Part shown: piece by piece, positions 25,585-34,625 of the stretch
Layout: each line of letters begins with the position of its first letter
Position numbering within the stretch: the first letter of the stretch is position 1
Assembly: GCF_024623455.1 (NCBI RefSeq)
Contig: NZ_JANIPJ010000011.1
Coordinates: 124,001 to 188,000, forward strand
DNA length: 64,000 bases
Direction of reading: 5' to 3'
Source of the DNA: Paenibacillus soyae
Lineage (GTDB): Bacteria > Bacillota > Bacilli > Paenibacillales > Paenibacillaceae
Notes under the pieces: model-generated
The model's database searches: none
Told to the model about the DNA's origin: nothing
The model's input: the letters and a program-made list of their open reading frames with translations, nothing else
Program-made: the position numbers and the translations under genes

Positions 25585-27216
25585 ATGCCAGTAAAGGGAG
25601 CTCAAGGGGTAAAGTTCGTTTATATCGCTCAAGATCACGTTCAAAGCGTTGCGGTGGCGGGGACCTTCAATAGCTGGAACCATCAAGCCGATTATATGCA
25701 ACAAACGGGAGAACGCCGCTGGGAGCTGGAGCGGAGCATTGCGAAAGGCAGGCATCTGTACAAGTTTGTCGTTAACGGCGAGGAGTGGATCGTGGATCCG
25801 CAAAATCCGAATATTTCGGAAGACGGGCAGAATAACTCTGCGATGACGGTTACGGAAAACGGAGAGGTTCTCATACGGACAACCGACATCTCCGCGCGTA
25901 ACCCTGGGTTTATGTACAAAAACTATTCGGCCCTAGAGAGTCCGGAATGGATCAGAAAAGCGGTCATATACGAGCTTCACCTCCGAGCGTTCAACGAAAA
26001 TGGTTTTACTGGACTTGCGGAGAAGATTGGGTACTTCAAACAGCTTGGAGTGAACGTGCTGTGGATCATGCCTTTTGGGCTGGTCGGAGAGCAAAAGAGG
26101 ATTGGTAAACATGGCGATCCTTACGCCATACGAGATTATTACTCCATCGATCCATCCTTCGGAACGGCTGAGGAGCTAAAGGCCATGATTAACGAAGCGC
26201 ATGCCAATGGCATTCGAGTCATCATGGATTGGGTCATGAACCGGGGAAGCGTTGACCATATCTTGACGGAAACGCATCCTGAATATTTTACGCGGAACGA
26301 GAACGATGAGGTTTATTACGAGGTTCCGAACAGGGATTATTTTGCGGGGCTGAATTTCGACCATCCGGACCTAAGACGATATATCAAAAAAGCGATGAGC
26401 TACTGGTTCGCCGAGTTTCAATTCGATGGTTTCCGATTGGATGATTCGGATATTACGCCATCCGCTTTTTTAACCGAAATCAGGAATGAACTCGGGCAGA
26501 ACGGACGGGAGTTTGTTCTTATTTCACAGTCCTATGACGAATATCATCATGTGGATTCCTGCGATTTGACTTATGATGGCAGTCTGAGATTAATGATCAA
26601 GGCTGTAGCTGAGGGAGCCTTATCGCAGAAGGATGTTATTAAGATATATCATTCTTATACATACAGCTTCCCGAGAGGCTCGTTAAGAATGCGATGGCTC
26701 GAAGAGAAGGAGCTCTCCAGGGTCGCCGAATATCTTGGGCCAAAGTTAGCTAAGCCTGCGGCTACCCTATTATTGACCGTTGAGGGTGTTCCTTTCCTTA
26801 TGATGGGGCAGGAGTTTAACGAAAGAACGTTCAACACATGGAAATCCTTGTTTGATGATTACCAGTTAGACTGGACTCCATTTGATCAAGAGCTGTTTGA
26901 ACACTATCGCTTTTTAATTCGATTGCGAACGGAACACGCTGCATTTTGGAATGGTGAGCTCATCTTTATCAAGAACAATCAAGACAAAGTACTGTCCTAT
27001 ATCAGGAAAAGCAAGGATGAGGAGTTTCTCGTTATGGTAAGCTTCTCGGAGGACCCGCTTGTTCTCGAGTTTGAGGAGAAGAATATCGCAGATCGAATCA
27101 CCGGAGCGGCTAAACAGGTCGTATACCGGTCCGGAGGTGCTAACCCCGGGAATGAGCATCACGCGCCTGATTGGCGAATGGAACCGTATGAAAGTTTGAT
27201 TTATCGAATCCAATAA
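25585..27216 (+). CDS. GH13 family protein with CBM48, probably catalytically impaired
   Basis: 543-residue protein. Residues 8-75 form a glycogen-binding CBM48 (VKFVYIAQDHVQSVAVAG, NSWNHQ). A GH13 barrel follows (AVIYELHLRAFNENG, DYYSIDPSFGT). The nucleophile Asp is kept in GFRLDDSD. However, region I reads DWVMNR instead of DxxxNH, the acid/base Glu position is Gln (ISQSYD), and the region IV NHD reads EKE (LEEKELSR). The enzyme fold is complete to the C-terminal beta domain. I start at ATG 25585, since the frame upstream runs into the terminator. No signal peptide, so cytoplasmic. It may bind rather than hydrolyse alpha-glucan. Confidence 0.85.
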   Translation: MPVKGAQGVKFVYIAQDHVQSVAVAGTFNSWNHQADYMQQTGERRWELERSIAKGRHLYKFVVNGEEWIVDPQNPNISEDGQNNSAMTVTENGEVLIRTTDISARNPGFMYKNYSALESPEWIRKAVIYELHLRAFNENGFTGLAEKIGYFKQLGVNVLWIMPFGLVGEQKRIGKHGDPYAIRDYYSIDPSFGTAEELKAMINEAHANGIRVIMDWVMNRGSVDHILTETHPEYFTRNENDEVYYEVPNRDYFAGLNFDHPDLRRYIKKAMSYWFAEFQFDGFRLDDSDITPSAFLTEIRNELGQNGREFVLISQSYDEYHHVDSCDLTYDGSLRLMIKAVAEGALSQKDVIKIYHSYTYSFPRGSLRMRWLEEKELSRVAEYLGPKLAKPAATLLLTVEGVPFLMMGQEFNERTFNTWKSLFDDYQLDWTPFDQELFEHYRFLIRLRTEHAAFWNGELIFIKNNQDKVLSYIRKSKDEEFLVMVSFSEDPLVLEFEEKNIADRITGAAKQVVYRSGGANPGNEHHAPDWRMEPYESLIYRIQ

Positions 27217-27295
27217 AATGATTTTTCCATGCATTCAATTTCATATAATTTAACTGTTACTGGAATATTCTTCACGAATAACCAACCAATGATTG

Positions 27296-27325
27296 TTGAC
27301 AGCCTTCTACCTCCTATATCATAAT
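27296..27325 (+). promoter_or_regulatory. Promoter of the lysine-riboswitch operon
   Basis: TTGACA (27296-27301), an 18-base spacer and CATAAT (27320-27325), a sigma-A type pair, stand upstream of the riboswitch. Transcription should start near 27332. Confidence 0.65.
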
Positions 27326-27342
27326 TTAATTAATTAAATAAC

Positions 27343-27532
27343 ACCTCACGCTAGTGGTGAGGTAGAGGCGCGGTATTTAACAGTTTGCAGATGAGCTTGA
27401 GAGGCGATGAAGCTGCGAAGAAGGAAATTCCGCCGAAGTGGGTAATATGCTCGGTATTACTTGCTGGGCTTGCAGTTAAGAGCTGCAAGACTGTCTCAAT
27501 GAATCTCCCAGTTCATTGAGTTGAGCTATCTC
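27343..27532 (+). ncRNA. Lysine riboswitch (L box)
   Basis: The leader carries the conserved L-box elements in order: GAGGTAGAGGCGCG at the start, GATGAAGCTGCGAAGAAGG, CGCCGAAGTGGG, CTGGGCTTGCAGTTAAGAG and CTGCAAGACTGTCTC, closing with GAGCTATCTCC. P1 is GAGGTAG (27359-27365) with CTATCTC (27526-27532). A terminator follows at 27572. High lysine should stabilise the aptamer and end transcription before the importer genes. A second 7-bp hairpin ACCTCAC/GTGAGGT (27343-27363) shares the left arm of P1 and could compete with it. Confidence 0.92.
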
Positions 27533-27571
27533 CAAAGGGAAGCGGAGGCGTGAATGGTACTATGAAATAGT

Positions 27572-27603
27572 GCGGCCTGAGCTCATCTCGGGTCGCTTTT
27601 TTT
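27572..27603 (+). terminator. Riboswitch expression-platform terminator
   Basis: GCGGCCTGAG (27572-27581) pairs with CTCGGGTCGC (27587-27596) with two wobbles, followed by seven Ts. It stands between the lysine aptamer and the importer genes. Confidence 0.85.
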
Positions 27604-27639
27604 GTTTGGTTTTAGCTTACAGTATAAGGGGAAAAGACG

Positions 27640-28494
27640 ATGAAGAAGACAAAACTATTTTCGATGATGCTGATTTCCGCGATGATTATGGTTAGCGGGT
27701 GCGGTGCAAACGACGCAAGTTCAAACAGCTCCGGTTCCAATGATTCCAATGCCACGGCAAAAGAGACGTTCAAGGTTGGAATGGAAGCGGGTTATGCGCC
27801 ATTCAACTGGAGTCAAAACGATAATTCCAACGGAGCTGTCAGCATCTCTGGAAGCGCTGAATTTGCCGGCGGTTATGATGTGGAGATCGCGAAGAAGATA
27901 GCAGAAGGCTTGGGCAAGGAGCTTGAGATTGTAAAGACCGAGTGGGATGGACTCGTCCCATCTCTAACTTCGGGCAAAATCGATGCGATTATTGCCGGAA
28001 TGTCCCCTACCGCGGAGCGTAAGGAGACGATCGACTTCTCCGACAACTATTACAAATCGAACCTAGTGATGGTCGTGAAAAAAGGCGGGAAGTATGAAGG
28101 GGCGACTTCCATTCAAGACTTTGGCGGGGCGAACATTACCGCGCAGCTGAACACCTTCCACTATTCGGTTATCGACCAAATTAACGGTGTGTCCAAGAAA
28201 GCCGCGATGGACAACTTTCCGGCGATGAGAGTAGCGCTGGAGTCCGGGATGATTGACGGTTACGTCTCCGAGCGCCCGGAGGCTGTGAGTGCTTCGGCAG
28301 CCAACGAAAACTTCGCGATGGTAGAATTCAAGGATGGCTTCCAAACCTCCGAGGATGACACGGCGATTGCGGTCGGCCTTGCGAAGGGCAGCGAATATAC
28401 GGCGAAAATCAATGAAATTCTAAAAGGCATTTCTGAAGATGAGCGCACAAGCATTATGGATACGGCAATAAAAAATCAACCTGCGGCAAAATAA
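27640..28494 (+). CDS. Amino-acid ABC transporter substrate-binding lipoprotein (probable lysine)
   Basis: 284-residue family 3 binding lipoprotein. The signal peptide ends in a lipobox (MIMVSGCGAN), a Ser/Asn-rich linker follows, and the mature fold opens with KVGMEAGYAPFNW. Typical motifs GYDVEIAKKIAEGLG, GKIDAIIAGMSPTAERKETIDFS and the DDTAIAVGL hinge are present. The start is ATG 27640, behind AAGGGG. The lysine riboswitch in the leader makes lysine (or a close analogue) the likely substrate. A hairpin follows before the permease. Confidence 0.92.
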   Translation: MKKTKLFSMMLISAMIMVSGCGANDASSNSSGSNDSNATAKETFKVGMEAGYAPFNWSQNDNSNGAVSISGSAEFAGGYDVEIAKKIAEGLGKELEIVKTEWDGLVPSLTSGKIDAIIAGMSPTAERKETIDFSDNYYKSNLVMVVKKGGKYEGATSIQDFGGANITAQLNTFHYSVIDQINGVSKKAAMDNFPAMRVALESGMIDGYVSERPEAVSASAANENFAMVEFKDGFQTSEDDTAIAVGLAKGSEYTAKINEILKGISEDERTSIMDTAIKNQPAAK

Positions 28495-28503
28495 GAAAAC
28501 GGG

Positions 28504-28532
28504 AAACCGGCTGTATTCCATACAGTCGGTTT
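28504..28532 (+). other. Intercistronic hairpin between binding protein and permease
   Basis: AAACCGGCTGTAT (28504-28516) pairs with ATACAGTCGGTTT (28520-28532), 13 pairs with one wobble and a 3-base loop. It should protect the upstream binding-protein message and reduce read-through to the permease. It is the same arrangement as in the sugar operon at 5641, with unrelated sequence. Confidence 0.7.
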
Positions 28533-28558
28533 TGTAATTCAAGCATGGAGGAATAGAC

Positions 28559-29302
28559 ATGAGCTTTGATTGGATTGTCCGAATTGTAGAAGAGAACTGG
28601 CAGATGTTTCTTCGCGGGGCAGGGCTAACGCTATTTATTGCTTTAGTGGGAACGATAGTTGGCGCTGTCATCGGCTTATTGGCGGGCGTGTTAAGAACGA
28701 TCCCTACGCCAAGGAATATCGCGCAGCGCTTATTGCTTAAGACGGTAAATTTCCTTTGTACGGTGTATATAGAGGTGTTTCGCGGAACCCCGATGATCGT
28801 GCAGGCTATGGTCATTTTTTACGGTTCGGCGTTAGCTTTCAATCTGAATTTAGATGTGTTGGTGGCGGCCTTAATTGTCGTGTCCATTAATACAGGCGCC
28901 TATATGGCGGAAATTGTTCGCGGCGGGATCATGTCCATTGATAAAGGGCAGTTCGAAGCGGCTGATGCGATAGGCATGAACCATATGCAGAAGATGGTTA
29001 ACGTTATTTTACCGCAGGCTATTCGCAATATTTTACCGGCAACGGGCAATCAATTCGTGATCAATATTAAAGATACATCCGTTCTTAACGTGATTTCCGT
29101 TTCCGAGCTGTATTTCGTGACGAAGTCCGTGGCGGGCAACAACTTCCGTTATTTTGAATCCTTCTTTGTCGCATGTGTTCTTTATTTCGTCATGACCTTC
29201 ACCGTCACGAGAATATTGCTCTATGTCGAGAAGAAGATGAATGGTTCCAAGAGCTACAAGATCATAGCGGCAAGATCAGAAAGAGGTGAGCTTGGCAAAT
29301 GA
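28559..29302 (+). CDS. Amino-acid ABC transporter permease (HisM/GlnP type)
   Basis: 247-residue membrane protein with about five membrane segments ([21 protein letters not shown] and others) and the family EAA loop ([22 protein letters not shown]). The N-terminus is [21 protein letters not shown] and the C-terminal end is [12 protein letters not shown] 28559 is six bases behind GGAGGAATA. The stop overlaps the ATPase start by 4 bases. As the only permease of the operon it probably homodimerises. Confidence 0.92.
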   Translation: MSFDWIVRIVEENWQMFLRGAGLTLFIALVGTIVGAVIGLLAGVLRTIPTPRNIAQRLLLKTVNFLCTVYIEVFRGTPMIVQAMVIFYGSALAFNLNLDVLVAALIVVSINTGAYMAEIVRGGIMSIDKGQFEAADAIGMNHMQKMVNVILPQAIRNILPATGNQFVINIKDTSVLNVISVSELYFVTKSVAGNNFRYFESFFVACVLYFVMTFTVTRILLYVEKKMNGSKSYKIIAARSERGELGK

Positions 29303-30048
29303 CGAAAGTCATCGACATTCAAAATGTGAATAAAAGCTACGGCGCCAACGAAGTGCTTAAGGATATCCGATTTTCTGTCCATCATGGCGAAGTGGTCAGC
29401 ATTATAGGCTCCTCGGGATCGGGGAAGTCGACATTGCTGCGATGCATCAACCTTCTGGAGATCCCCAGCGGCGGTCAAATCTACTACCGTGGACAAAATA
29501 TATTGGATGGGAATCATCACATTCCCTCCTACCGCACAAAGCTCGGGATGGTGTTCCAGCAATTCAACCTGTTCGAAAATCATAATGTGCTAAGCAATTG
29601 CGTTGTGGGTCAGGTCAAAGTATTGAAACGCTCCAAGGAAGAAGCGGAGCAAGTCGCTAGAAAATATTTAAAGGTAGTCGGCATGGAGAGTTATGTTCAT
29701 GCTAAGCCTAAGCAATTGTCAGGCGGTCAGAAGCAGCGCGTAGCCATTGCGAGAGCTTTATCGATGGAGCCTGATGTGATGTTATTCGACGAGCCTACAT
29801 CCGCGCTTGATCCCGAGATGGTAGGCGAGGTGCTCAAGGTGATGAAGGAGTTAGCGGAAACTGGGCTGACGATGCTCATTGTCACCCATGAGATGGATTT
29901 CGCGAGGGAAGTGTCGGACCGGGTAGTCTTTATGGATAAAGGCGTTATCGCGGAAGAAGGAACGCCTGAGCAAATTTTTAACCATCCGCAGCAAGAGCGC
30001 ACGAAGGAGTTTCTAAAGAGAACATTGGCTAATCATGGTCGAATCTAA
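29299..30048 (+). CDS. Amino-acid ABC transporter ATP-binding protein
   Basis: 249-residue HisP/GlnQ-type ATPase. Walker A is [10 protein letters not shown], the Q-loop is MVFQQFNLF, the signature is [15 protein letters not shown] and Walker B is [20 protein letters not shown]. The H-loop is VTHEMDF. It starts within ATGA shared with the permease stop, so it is translated in coupling. It completes the importer with the binding protein and permease under riboswitch control. Confidence 0.94.
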   Translation: MTKVIDIQNVNKSYGANEVLKDIRFSVHHGEVVSIIGSSGSGKSTLLRCINLLEIPSGGQIYYRGQNILDGNHHIPSYRTKLGMVFQQFNLFENHNVLSNCVVGQVKVLKRSKEEAEQVARKYLKVVGMESYVHAKPKQLSGGQKQRVAIARALSMEPDVMLFDEPTSALDPEMVGEVLKVMKELAETGLTMLIVTHEMDFAREVSDRVVFMDKGVIAEEGTPEQIFNHPQQERTKEFLKRTLANHGRI

Positions 30049-30181
30049 TGTCGATGAGCAAGCTGGGCGCTGGTTTGGAATACTGGCGAAACATATGGAG
30101 AAAAATATATCCTAACATGTCGTGCAAGGCGATATGTACAGCTTACGGTTATGTCAAACGAGGTATGGAGCGTGGCTGCAA

Positions 30182-32674
30182 ATGCCCAAAAATTACAAAA
30201 TTCATAAAGATGAATTTCATAATAGTAAGAACACCGAACAATTACTCGACCATCTGCAAAGAAGATATGAAGATTTTGAGTTCGTTCAAAAGATATTCAA
30301 TGTAGGGTATTGGGAGTATGACTTTCAAAAAGATGCTACTACATGGTCTAAACAACTATTCACTATACATGGAATAGAAGATGACTTTTCTATGAGCTTT
30401 GATCAATTTTATACCCTTATACACCCTGATGACCGTACACGAACAATCGAAAGATTCAACGCTGCTCTTGATGATAAAACGGGGTACGAAATCGAATTTC
30501 GAATCGTCCATCCTGATGGGGAAATACGAAACGTGGTTCAAGTCACCGAGTTTGTAGTGAATGAGCTTAATGAGTTAACCCGAATCGTTGGCGTCGTTCA
30601 GGATACTACTGTGCATAAGAAGCTTCAGCTAAGCTTGATAGAGGAAGAGCAATATTATAAGTCCCTGTTTGATAATAATCCTGACTCGGTATTTTCGTTT
30701 GATCTTCAAGGGAATTTTTTATCCTGGAACCCTGCTTTTTTAGAAACTTTTGCTGTAAAGGAAGAAGAGATTTTACATCAGAATTATCAAGCTTTTGTGG
30801 AACCAGCTTCTAGTGAAAAAACGAATCATTTCTTCTTGGAAACGATACGAACCCGTACTCCGCAAAATTATGAAACGACAGGTATTCATAAAGACGGATC
30901 TATTCTTGAATTTAACGTGACCAATATCCCCATCGTCATTAATAATGAATTAGTAGGGGTTTACGGGATAGCCAAAAATATTACAGCCCAAAAAGCAGTG
31001 GAGCGTTCATTAATAGATGCAGAGACCAAATATCGAAGCTTGGTTGAGCAGTCGATTGTTGGCGTATTTATTGCCGTGGAGGGAACCTTCATCTATTCGA
31101 ATCCACACTTAAATAAGATGATGGGTTATGATACGATAACAGATCTGAAGGTACTAAGTCTTATACACCCCGAAGATCGACAAAGAGTGATAGATGAAAT
31201 ATCATCCTTAGCTGAAGGCGAATCTATACAAAACTATCATCACAGAGGCATTAAGCGAGACGGATCCATCATCATTATCGAGGTTCATTATAAGAAAGTT
31301 CTTCATCAGGGCAAGCCGGCGACAATCGGCACCGTTCTAGATGTAACGGAACGAAAGCAAACAGAGGAATTAAATCAATTTTTGGCTTATCATGATTATT
31401 TAACGACGCTTCCTAATCGGAGGATGTTCGAGGTGCAATTGGATCAACGCTTGAAAAATAGTCGAGATGCGAGCAAAAAGGTTGTTGTCATGTTAATCGA
31501 TTTGGATCGGTTTAAATATGTAAATGATACACTTGGACATTCCATCGGCGATGTATTATTACAGCACTTTGCCCGAAGAGTGCAGGAATGTTTACAGGCA
31601 GGTCAGACGGTTTATCGTCTTGGCGGCGATGAGTTTTGCATCGTTATGTCTGAAGTGAACCATCATGATGAAATTAGACGGCTTGCCGACAAGCTGGCAC
31701 AGTTAACTAAAGTTGATTTTGTAATAGATGGATACGATCTTCATGTCACGATCAGCATAGGCATCAGTATGTCGCCTGAGGATGGGAGTACGGTGGAGAC
31801 TTTATTCAAAAATGCGGATACGGCCTTGTATGTGGCTAAGTCTCAAGGGAGGGACCAGATTCAATATTACTCCGCATCTACGGATTTGCAATCTTTCAAG
31901 CATTTTAATTTAAGCAACGATCTCCGAAAAGCGCTGGACAAGAAGGAATTTTTCCTTATGTACATGCCTCGTGTCGATTCGCAAACAACGAAGATTGTTG
32001 GGGTAGAGGCTTTGATTAGATGGACGCATCCTGAATGGGGCCTGATCTCTCCTGCTGAGTTCATACCGATTGCAGAAGAAACGGGACTTATTGTTCCAAT
32101 AGGCGAATGGGTATTACGTGAAGCTTGCAGGCAAAATAAAAGTTGGCAAGATCAAGGCTTTAAACCCATTACCACTTCGGTCAACTTTTCCGTAAAACAA
32201 TTAATAAGGCCAAACATTTTGCAAACCATAGATAACATTATTGAAGAAACGGGAATAGCCGCGGGGCAGTTGGAAATTGAAATTACAGAAAGTTCATTCA
32301 TCAGCAATGAATTCGAAGTGACTCAGCTGCTATCCGAATTGAAAAAAAGGAACATCAAGGTCTCCTTAGACGACTTCGGAACCGGATATTCTTCTTTATA
32401 TTTATTGAAGCAGCTAACCTTGGATACATTGAAAATAGACCGATCCTTTGTGGAGGAAATCCTTACGGATTCAGTGAATCGGAGCATTATTCAATGCATT
32501 CTGACCTTGGCTAAAGAATTGGATATGAACGTTGTGGCGGAGGGTGTAGAGACCGCCGAGCAATATGCTCTGTTGAAAGAGCTGCAATGCGATGAGATTC
32601 AAGGCTACTATTTCAGTCGTCCTCTGCATGTTGAGGCATTTGCCAAGCTGTTGAGAGATAACAACATGACATGA
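30182..32674 (+). CDS. PAS-PAS-PAS-GGDEF-EAL c-di-GMP signalling protein
   Basis: 830-residue cytoplasmic protein. Three PAS-type sensors lie at about residues 35-155, 165-285 and 290-405 (EIEFRIVHPDGEIRNVV, SVFSFDLQGNFLSWNPAF and ESIQNYHHRGIKRDGS). Next come an intact GGDEF (RLGGDEFCIV) and an intact EAL domain (VEALIRW, EITES, DDFGTGYSSL, VAEGVET). Both synthesis and breakdown of c-di-GMP look possible. ATG 30182 is 11 bases behind GGAG; the frame is open from 30122. It follows the lysine importer by about 130 bases without a clear terminator. The region looks more AT-rich than the genes around it. Confidence 0.9.
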   Translation: MPKNYKIHKDEFHNSKNTEQLLDHLQRRYEDFEFVQKIFNVGYWEYDFQKDATTWSKQLFTIHGIEDDFSMSFDQFYTLIHPDDRTRTIERFNAALDDKTGYEIEFRIVHPDGEIRNVVQVTEFVVNELNELTRIVGVVQDTTVHKKLQLSLIEEEQYYKSLFDNNPDSVFSFDLQGNFLSWNPAFLETFAVKEEEILHQNYQAFVEPASSEKTNHFFLETIRTRTPQNYETTGIHKDGSILEFNVTNIPIVINNELVGVYGIAKNITAQKAVERSLIDAETKYRSLVEQSIVGVFIAVEGTFIYSNPHLNKMMGYDTITDLKVLSLIHPEDRQRVIDEISSLAEGESIQNYHHRGIKRDGSIIIIEVHYKKVLHQGKPATIGTVLDVTERKQTEELNQFLAYHDYLTTLPNRRMFEVQLDQRLKNSRDASKKVVVMLIDLDRFKYVNDTLGHSIGDVLLQHFARRVQECLQAGQTVYRLGGDEFCIVMSEVNHHDEIRRLADKLAQLTKVDFVIDGYDLHVTISIGISMSPEDGSTVETLFKNADTALYVAKSQGRDQIQYYSASTDLQSFKHFNLSNDLRKALDKKEFFLMYMPRVDSQTTKIVGVEALIRWTHPEWGLISPAEFIPIAEETGLIVPIGEWVLREACRQNKSWQDQGFKPITTSVNFSVKQLIRPNILQTIDNIIEETGIAAGQLEIEITESSFISNEFEVTQLLSELKKRNIKVSLDDFGTGYSSLYLLKQLTLDTLKIDRSFVEEILTDSVNRSIIQCILTLAKELDMNVVAEGVETAEQYALLKELQCDEIQGYYFSRPLHVEAFAKLLRDNNMT

Positions 32675-32747
32675 TGCGGTAATCGGCAAACCTGTGCCTG
32701 TTTGGAAAACCGTCACCCTATGGCGGCATCATAATGCGCTAATCGAG

Positions 32748-32770
32748 GCCATCCACCTAGGATGGCTTTT
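32748..32770 (+). terminator. Intrinsic terminator after the GGDEF-EAL gene
   Basis: GCCATCC (32748-32754) pairs with GGATGGC (32760-32766) over a 5-base loop and is followed by TTTT. Confidence 0.75.
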
Positions 32771-32829
32771 CGCCTTTCAATGGCCTGATTTCCCGATTTT
32801 AGAGAAATTTTCGAATTGCTTTCGAGGGA

Positions 32830-32851
32830 CTTTAGACTCCTCCTTTAGACT
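32830..32851. promoter_or_regulatory. Direct repeat CTTTAGACT upstream of the secreted-protein operon
   Basis: CTTTAGACT occurs at 32830-32838 and again at 32843-32851, 13 bases apart. Tandem direct repeats before an operon that encodes its own OmpR-type regulator are the usual form of that regulator's site. Confidence 0.45.
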
Positions 32852-32902
32852 AAGGTTGTAGGCGAGAGAGAGGCCATACCACCTTAAAGGAGAGAATGAA
32901 AA

Positions 32903-33871
32903 ATGAAAAAGAAAAGCAAATTCATCATGATAGGCTCGGCGGTTGGCGCAATGACACTATTTACGGCGACGGCTTTCGCGTATAGCCCGAACACGGAAGG
33001 CTACGATGCGTTCAAGGCGGTGCTGAAAGCGAACCATGCGTCGGGGGATACAATCGAGAGCGCGACGGTGGGCGGAAACTTCAGCATTACGGTTGACGGC
33101 GAAACGGTGCTGAAGGCGGACGGCTCAGGGAAGATGGGGGAAGTCGGCGGCATGGAAAACGTCAGCGGCGACCTCGACTTCACGCTCATGGGCGTCGAAC
33201 GACAAGCCAGCCTGTACAGCAGTGGCGATGACAAGGTTTATCTCGTAGACCGGACGCATGATTTGCATTACCAGGTGATCAACGTGGATGATGAACACAC
33301 CGGCGAACACCACGATTGGTCGGAGGAGGAGTTCCAGGATCGTCCGATGAACAAAGCGGAAGAAGCGCTCCTCGATTTTCTAGTCGGCGACCTGAAGGAT
33401 AACTTCAGCGTGGCGAACCAGGCGGACGGCTCGAAGACGATTACGGTCGATATCAGCAAGGAAGACATTCCGCTTCCAGTACGCTTGCTGATGGATGCGG
33501 CATCGGCTGAGGAACGGGTTGGTCGCGCGCATGCGCCGGAAGCGCATGCGGAGTGGGAGCAGCTTAAGCAGCTTCCTTTCTTCCAAGGACTTGAGGGAAT
33601 CGACCTGGAAGAGCAATTGCCTGAGCTAACCGAAGACGTTGCCATTGAACATGTGCGGCTGCAAATGACGGTCGATGCGAATAACGAGGTACAAGGCGTG
33701 CAAGGCGAGCTTGAAGTAAGCGGCAAGGATGAGGCGGGCGTCACCCACCGCGTGGAAATCGAAGGCGCAGGCGAAGTTAGCGGCATCAATGCTACGACGC
33801 CGGAGGCGTACGACCCTGCCGGCAAGTCCGTGGAAATCATCGACGCCGCAACGTTCGACGACCGCAGCTAA
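32903..33871 (+). CDS. Secreted protein of unknown function, operon with ABC exporter
   Basis: 322-residue protein with a classical signal peptide (IMIGSAVGAMTLFTATAFA, cleavage near AYS) and no lipobox or LPXTG, so it should be released or wall-associated. I do not recognise the family. The beta-rich N-terminal half (GNFSITVDGETVLKADGSGK, GDLDFTLMG, ASLYSSGDDKVYLV) is reminiscent of LolA/LppX-like lipid-binding folds; this is a weak impression. It is rich in Glu and Asp. ATG 32903 is eight bases behind AAAGGAGAG. It is first in an operon with an ABC-2 exporter and a two-component system. Confidence 0.75.
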   Translation: MKKKSKFIMIGSAVGAMTLFTATAFAYSPNTEGYDAFKAVLKANHASGDTIESATVGGNFSITVDGETVLKADGSGKMGEVGGMENVSGDLDFTLMGVERQASLYSSGDDKVYLVDRTHDLHYQVINVDDEHTGEHHDWSEEEFQDRPMNKAEEALLDFLVGDLKDNFSVANQADGSKTITVDISKEDIPLPVRLLMDAASAEERVGRAHAPEAHAEWEQLKQLPFFQGLEGIDLEEQLPELTEDVAIEHVRLQMTVDANNEVQGVQGELEVSGKDEAGVTHRVEIEGAGEVSGINATTPEAYDPAGKSVEIIDAATFDDRS

Positions 33872-33899
33872 CGCAATTGACCTCGGGAGGACCATACCT

Positions 33900-34625
33900 A
33901 TGTTTGAAGTAAACGATCTGACGAAGGTCTACCCCGGCGGTCGCGGCATCCAAGGGCTGAACCTCACCGTGCGTTCCGGTGAGGTTGTCGCCTTATTGGG
34001 ACCGAACGGCGCCGGGAAGACGACGGCGCTGCAGGCGATGGCCGGCTGGATCGGGATAGACCGCGGGGAAGCATGCTGGAACGGCGCCTCCGTCGCCGAC
34101 CGGCCCGAGCTGACGAGGCCGCACATGGGCCTGATGATCGGGGAGCCGTCCCCGTATCTCTATCTCACGGGATATGACTATTTGAAGTGCTACCATAAGC
34201 TATACCCGGGTGTCGACGAAGCGCGCATCCGGCAGACGTTGGAGCTCGTTGGCATGACGAAGCACTGGAACCTGAAGATCAAGAAGTACTCCACCGGCAT
34301 GAAGCAGCGGCTCGAGCTGGCCAGCGTGCTGCTCCACCGGCCGAAGCTGCTGCTGCTCGATGAGCCTTTCTCGGGCATGGACATCGAGGGCAGGCGGGAA
34401 ATCTCGATGATGCTGCGCGGCCTTGTGGAGGGCACGGGGATGAGCGTCATCGTGTCGTCGCATCAGGTACACGACATCGAAGACTGGATCACGCATGCTT
34501 GCATCGTTTACGAAGGGCGGCATGTCCACACGGCGGACATCGCGCGGATTCGGGCATCGTATGCAGGAGTGGAAGATTATTATTTGCATCATCTCGCACA
34601 GGAAAGGAGTGGAGCCGCCGTATGA
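33900..34625 (+). CDS. ABC-2 type exporter ATP-binding protein
   Basis: 241-residue ATPase: Walker A GPNGAGKTT, Q-loop replaced by MGLMIGEPSPYLYLTGYDYL, signature YSTGMKQRLELASVL, Walker B LLLLDEPFSGMD, H-loop SSHQVHD. It resembles the exporters for lantibiotics and bacitracin-like peptides (CcmA type). Start ATG 33900 lies nine bases behind GGGAGG. It overlaps the permease start by 4 bases (ATGA). It works with the permease at 34622; the cargo is unknown. Confidence 0.9.
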   Translation: MFEVNDLTKVYPGGRGIQGLNLTVRSGEVVALLGPNGAGKTTALQAMAGWIGIDRGEACWNGASVADRPELTRPHMGLMIGEPSPYLYLTGYDYLKCYHKLYPGVDEARIRQTLELVGMTKHWNLKIKKYSTGMKQRLELASVLLHRPKLLLLDEPFSGMDIEGRREISMMLRGLVEGTGMSVIVSSHQVHDIEDWITHACIVYEGRHVHTADIARIRASYAGVEDYYLHHLAQERSGAAV

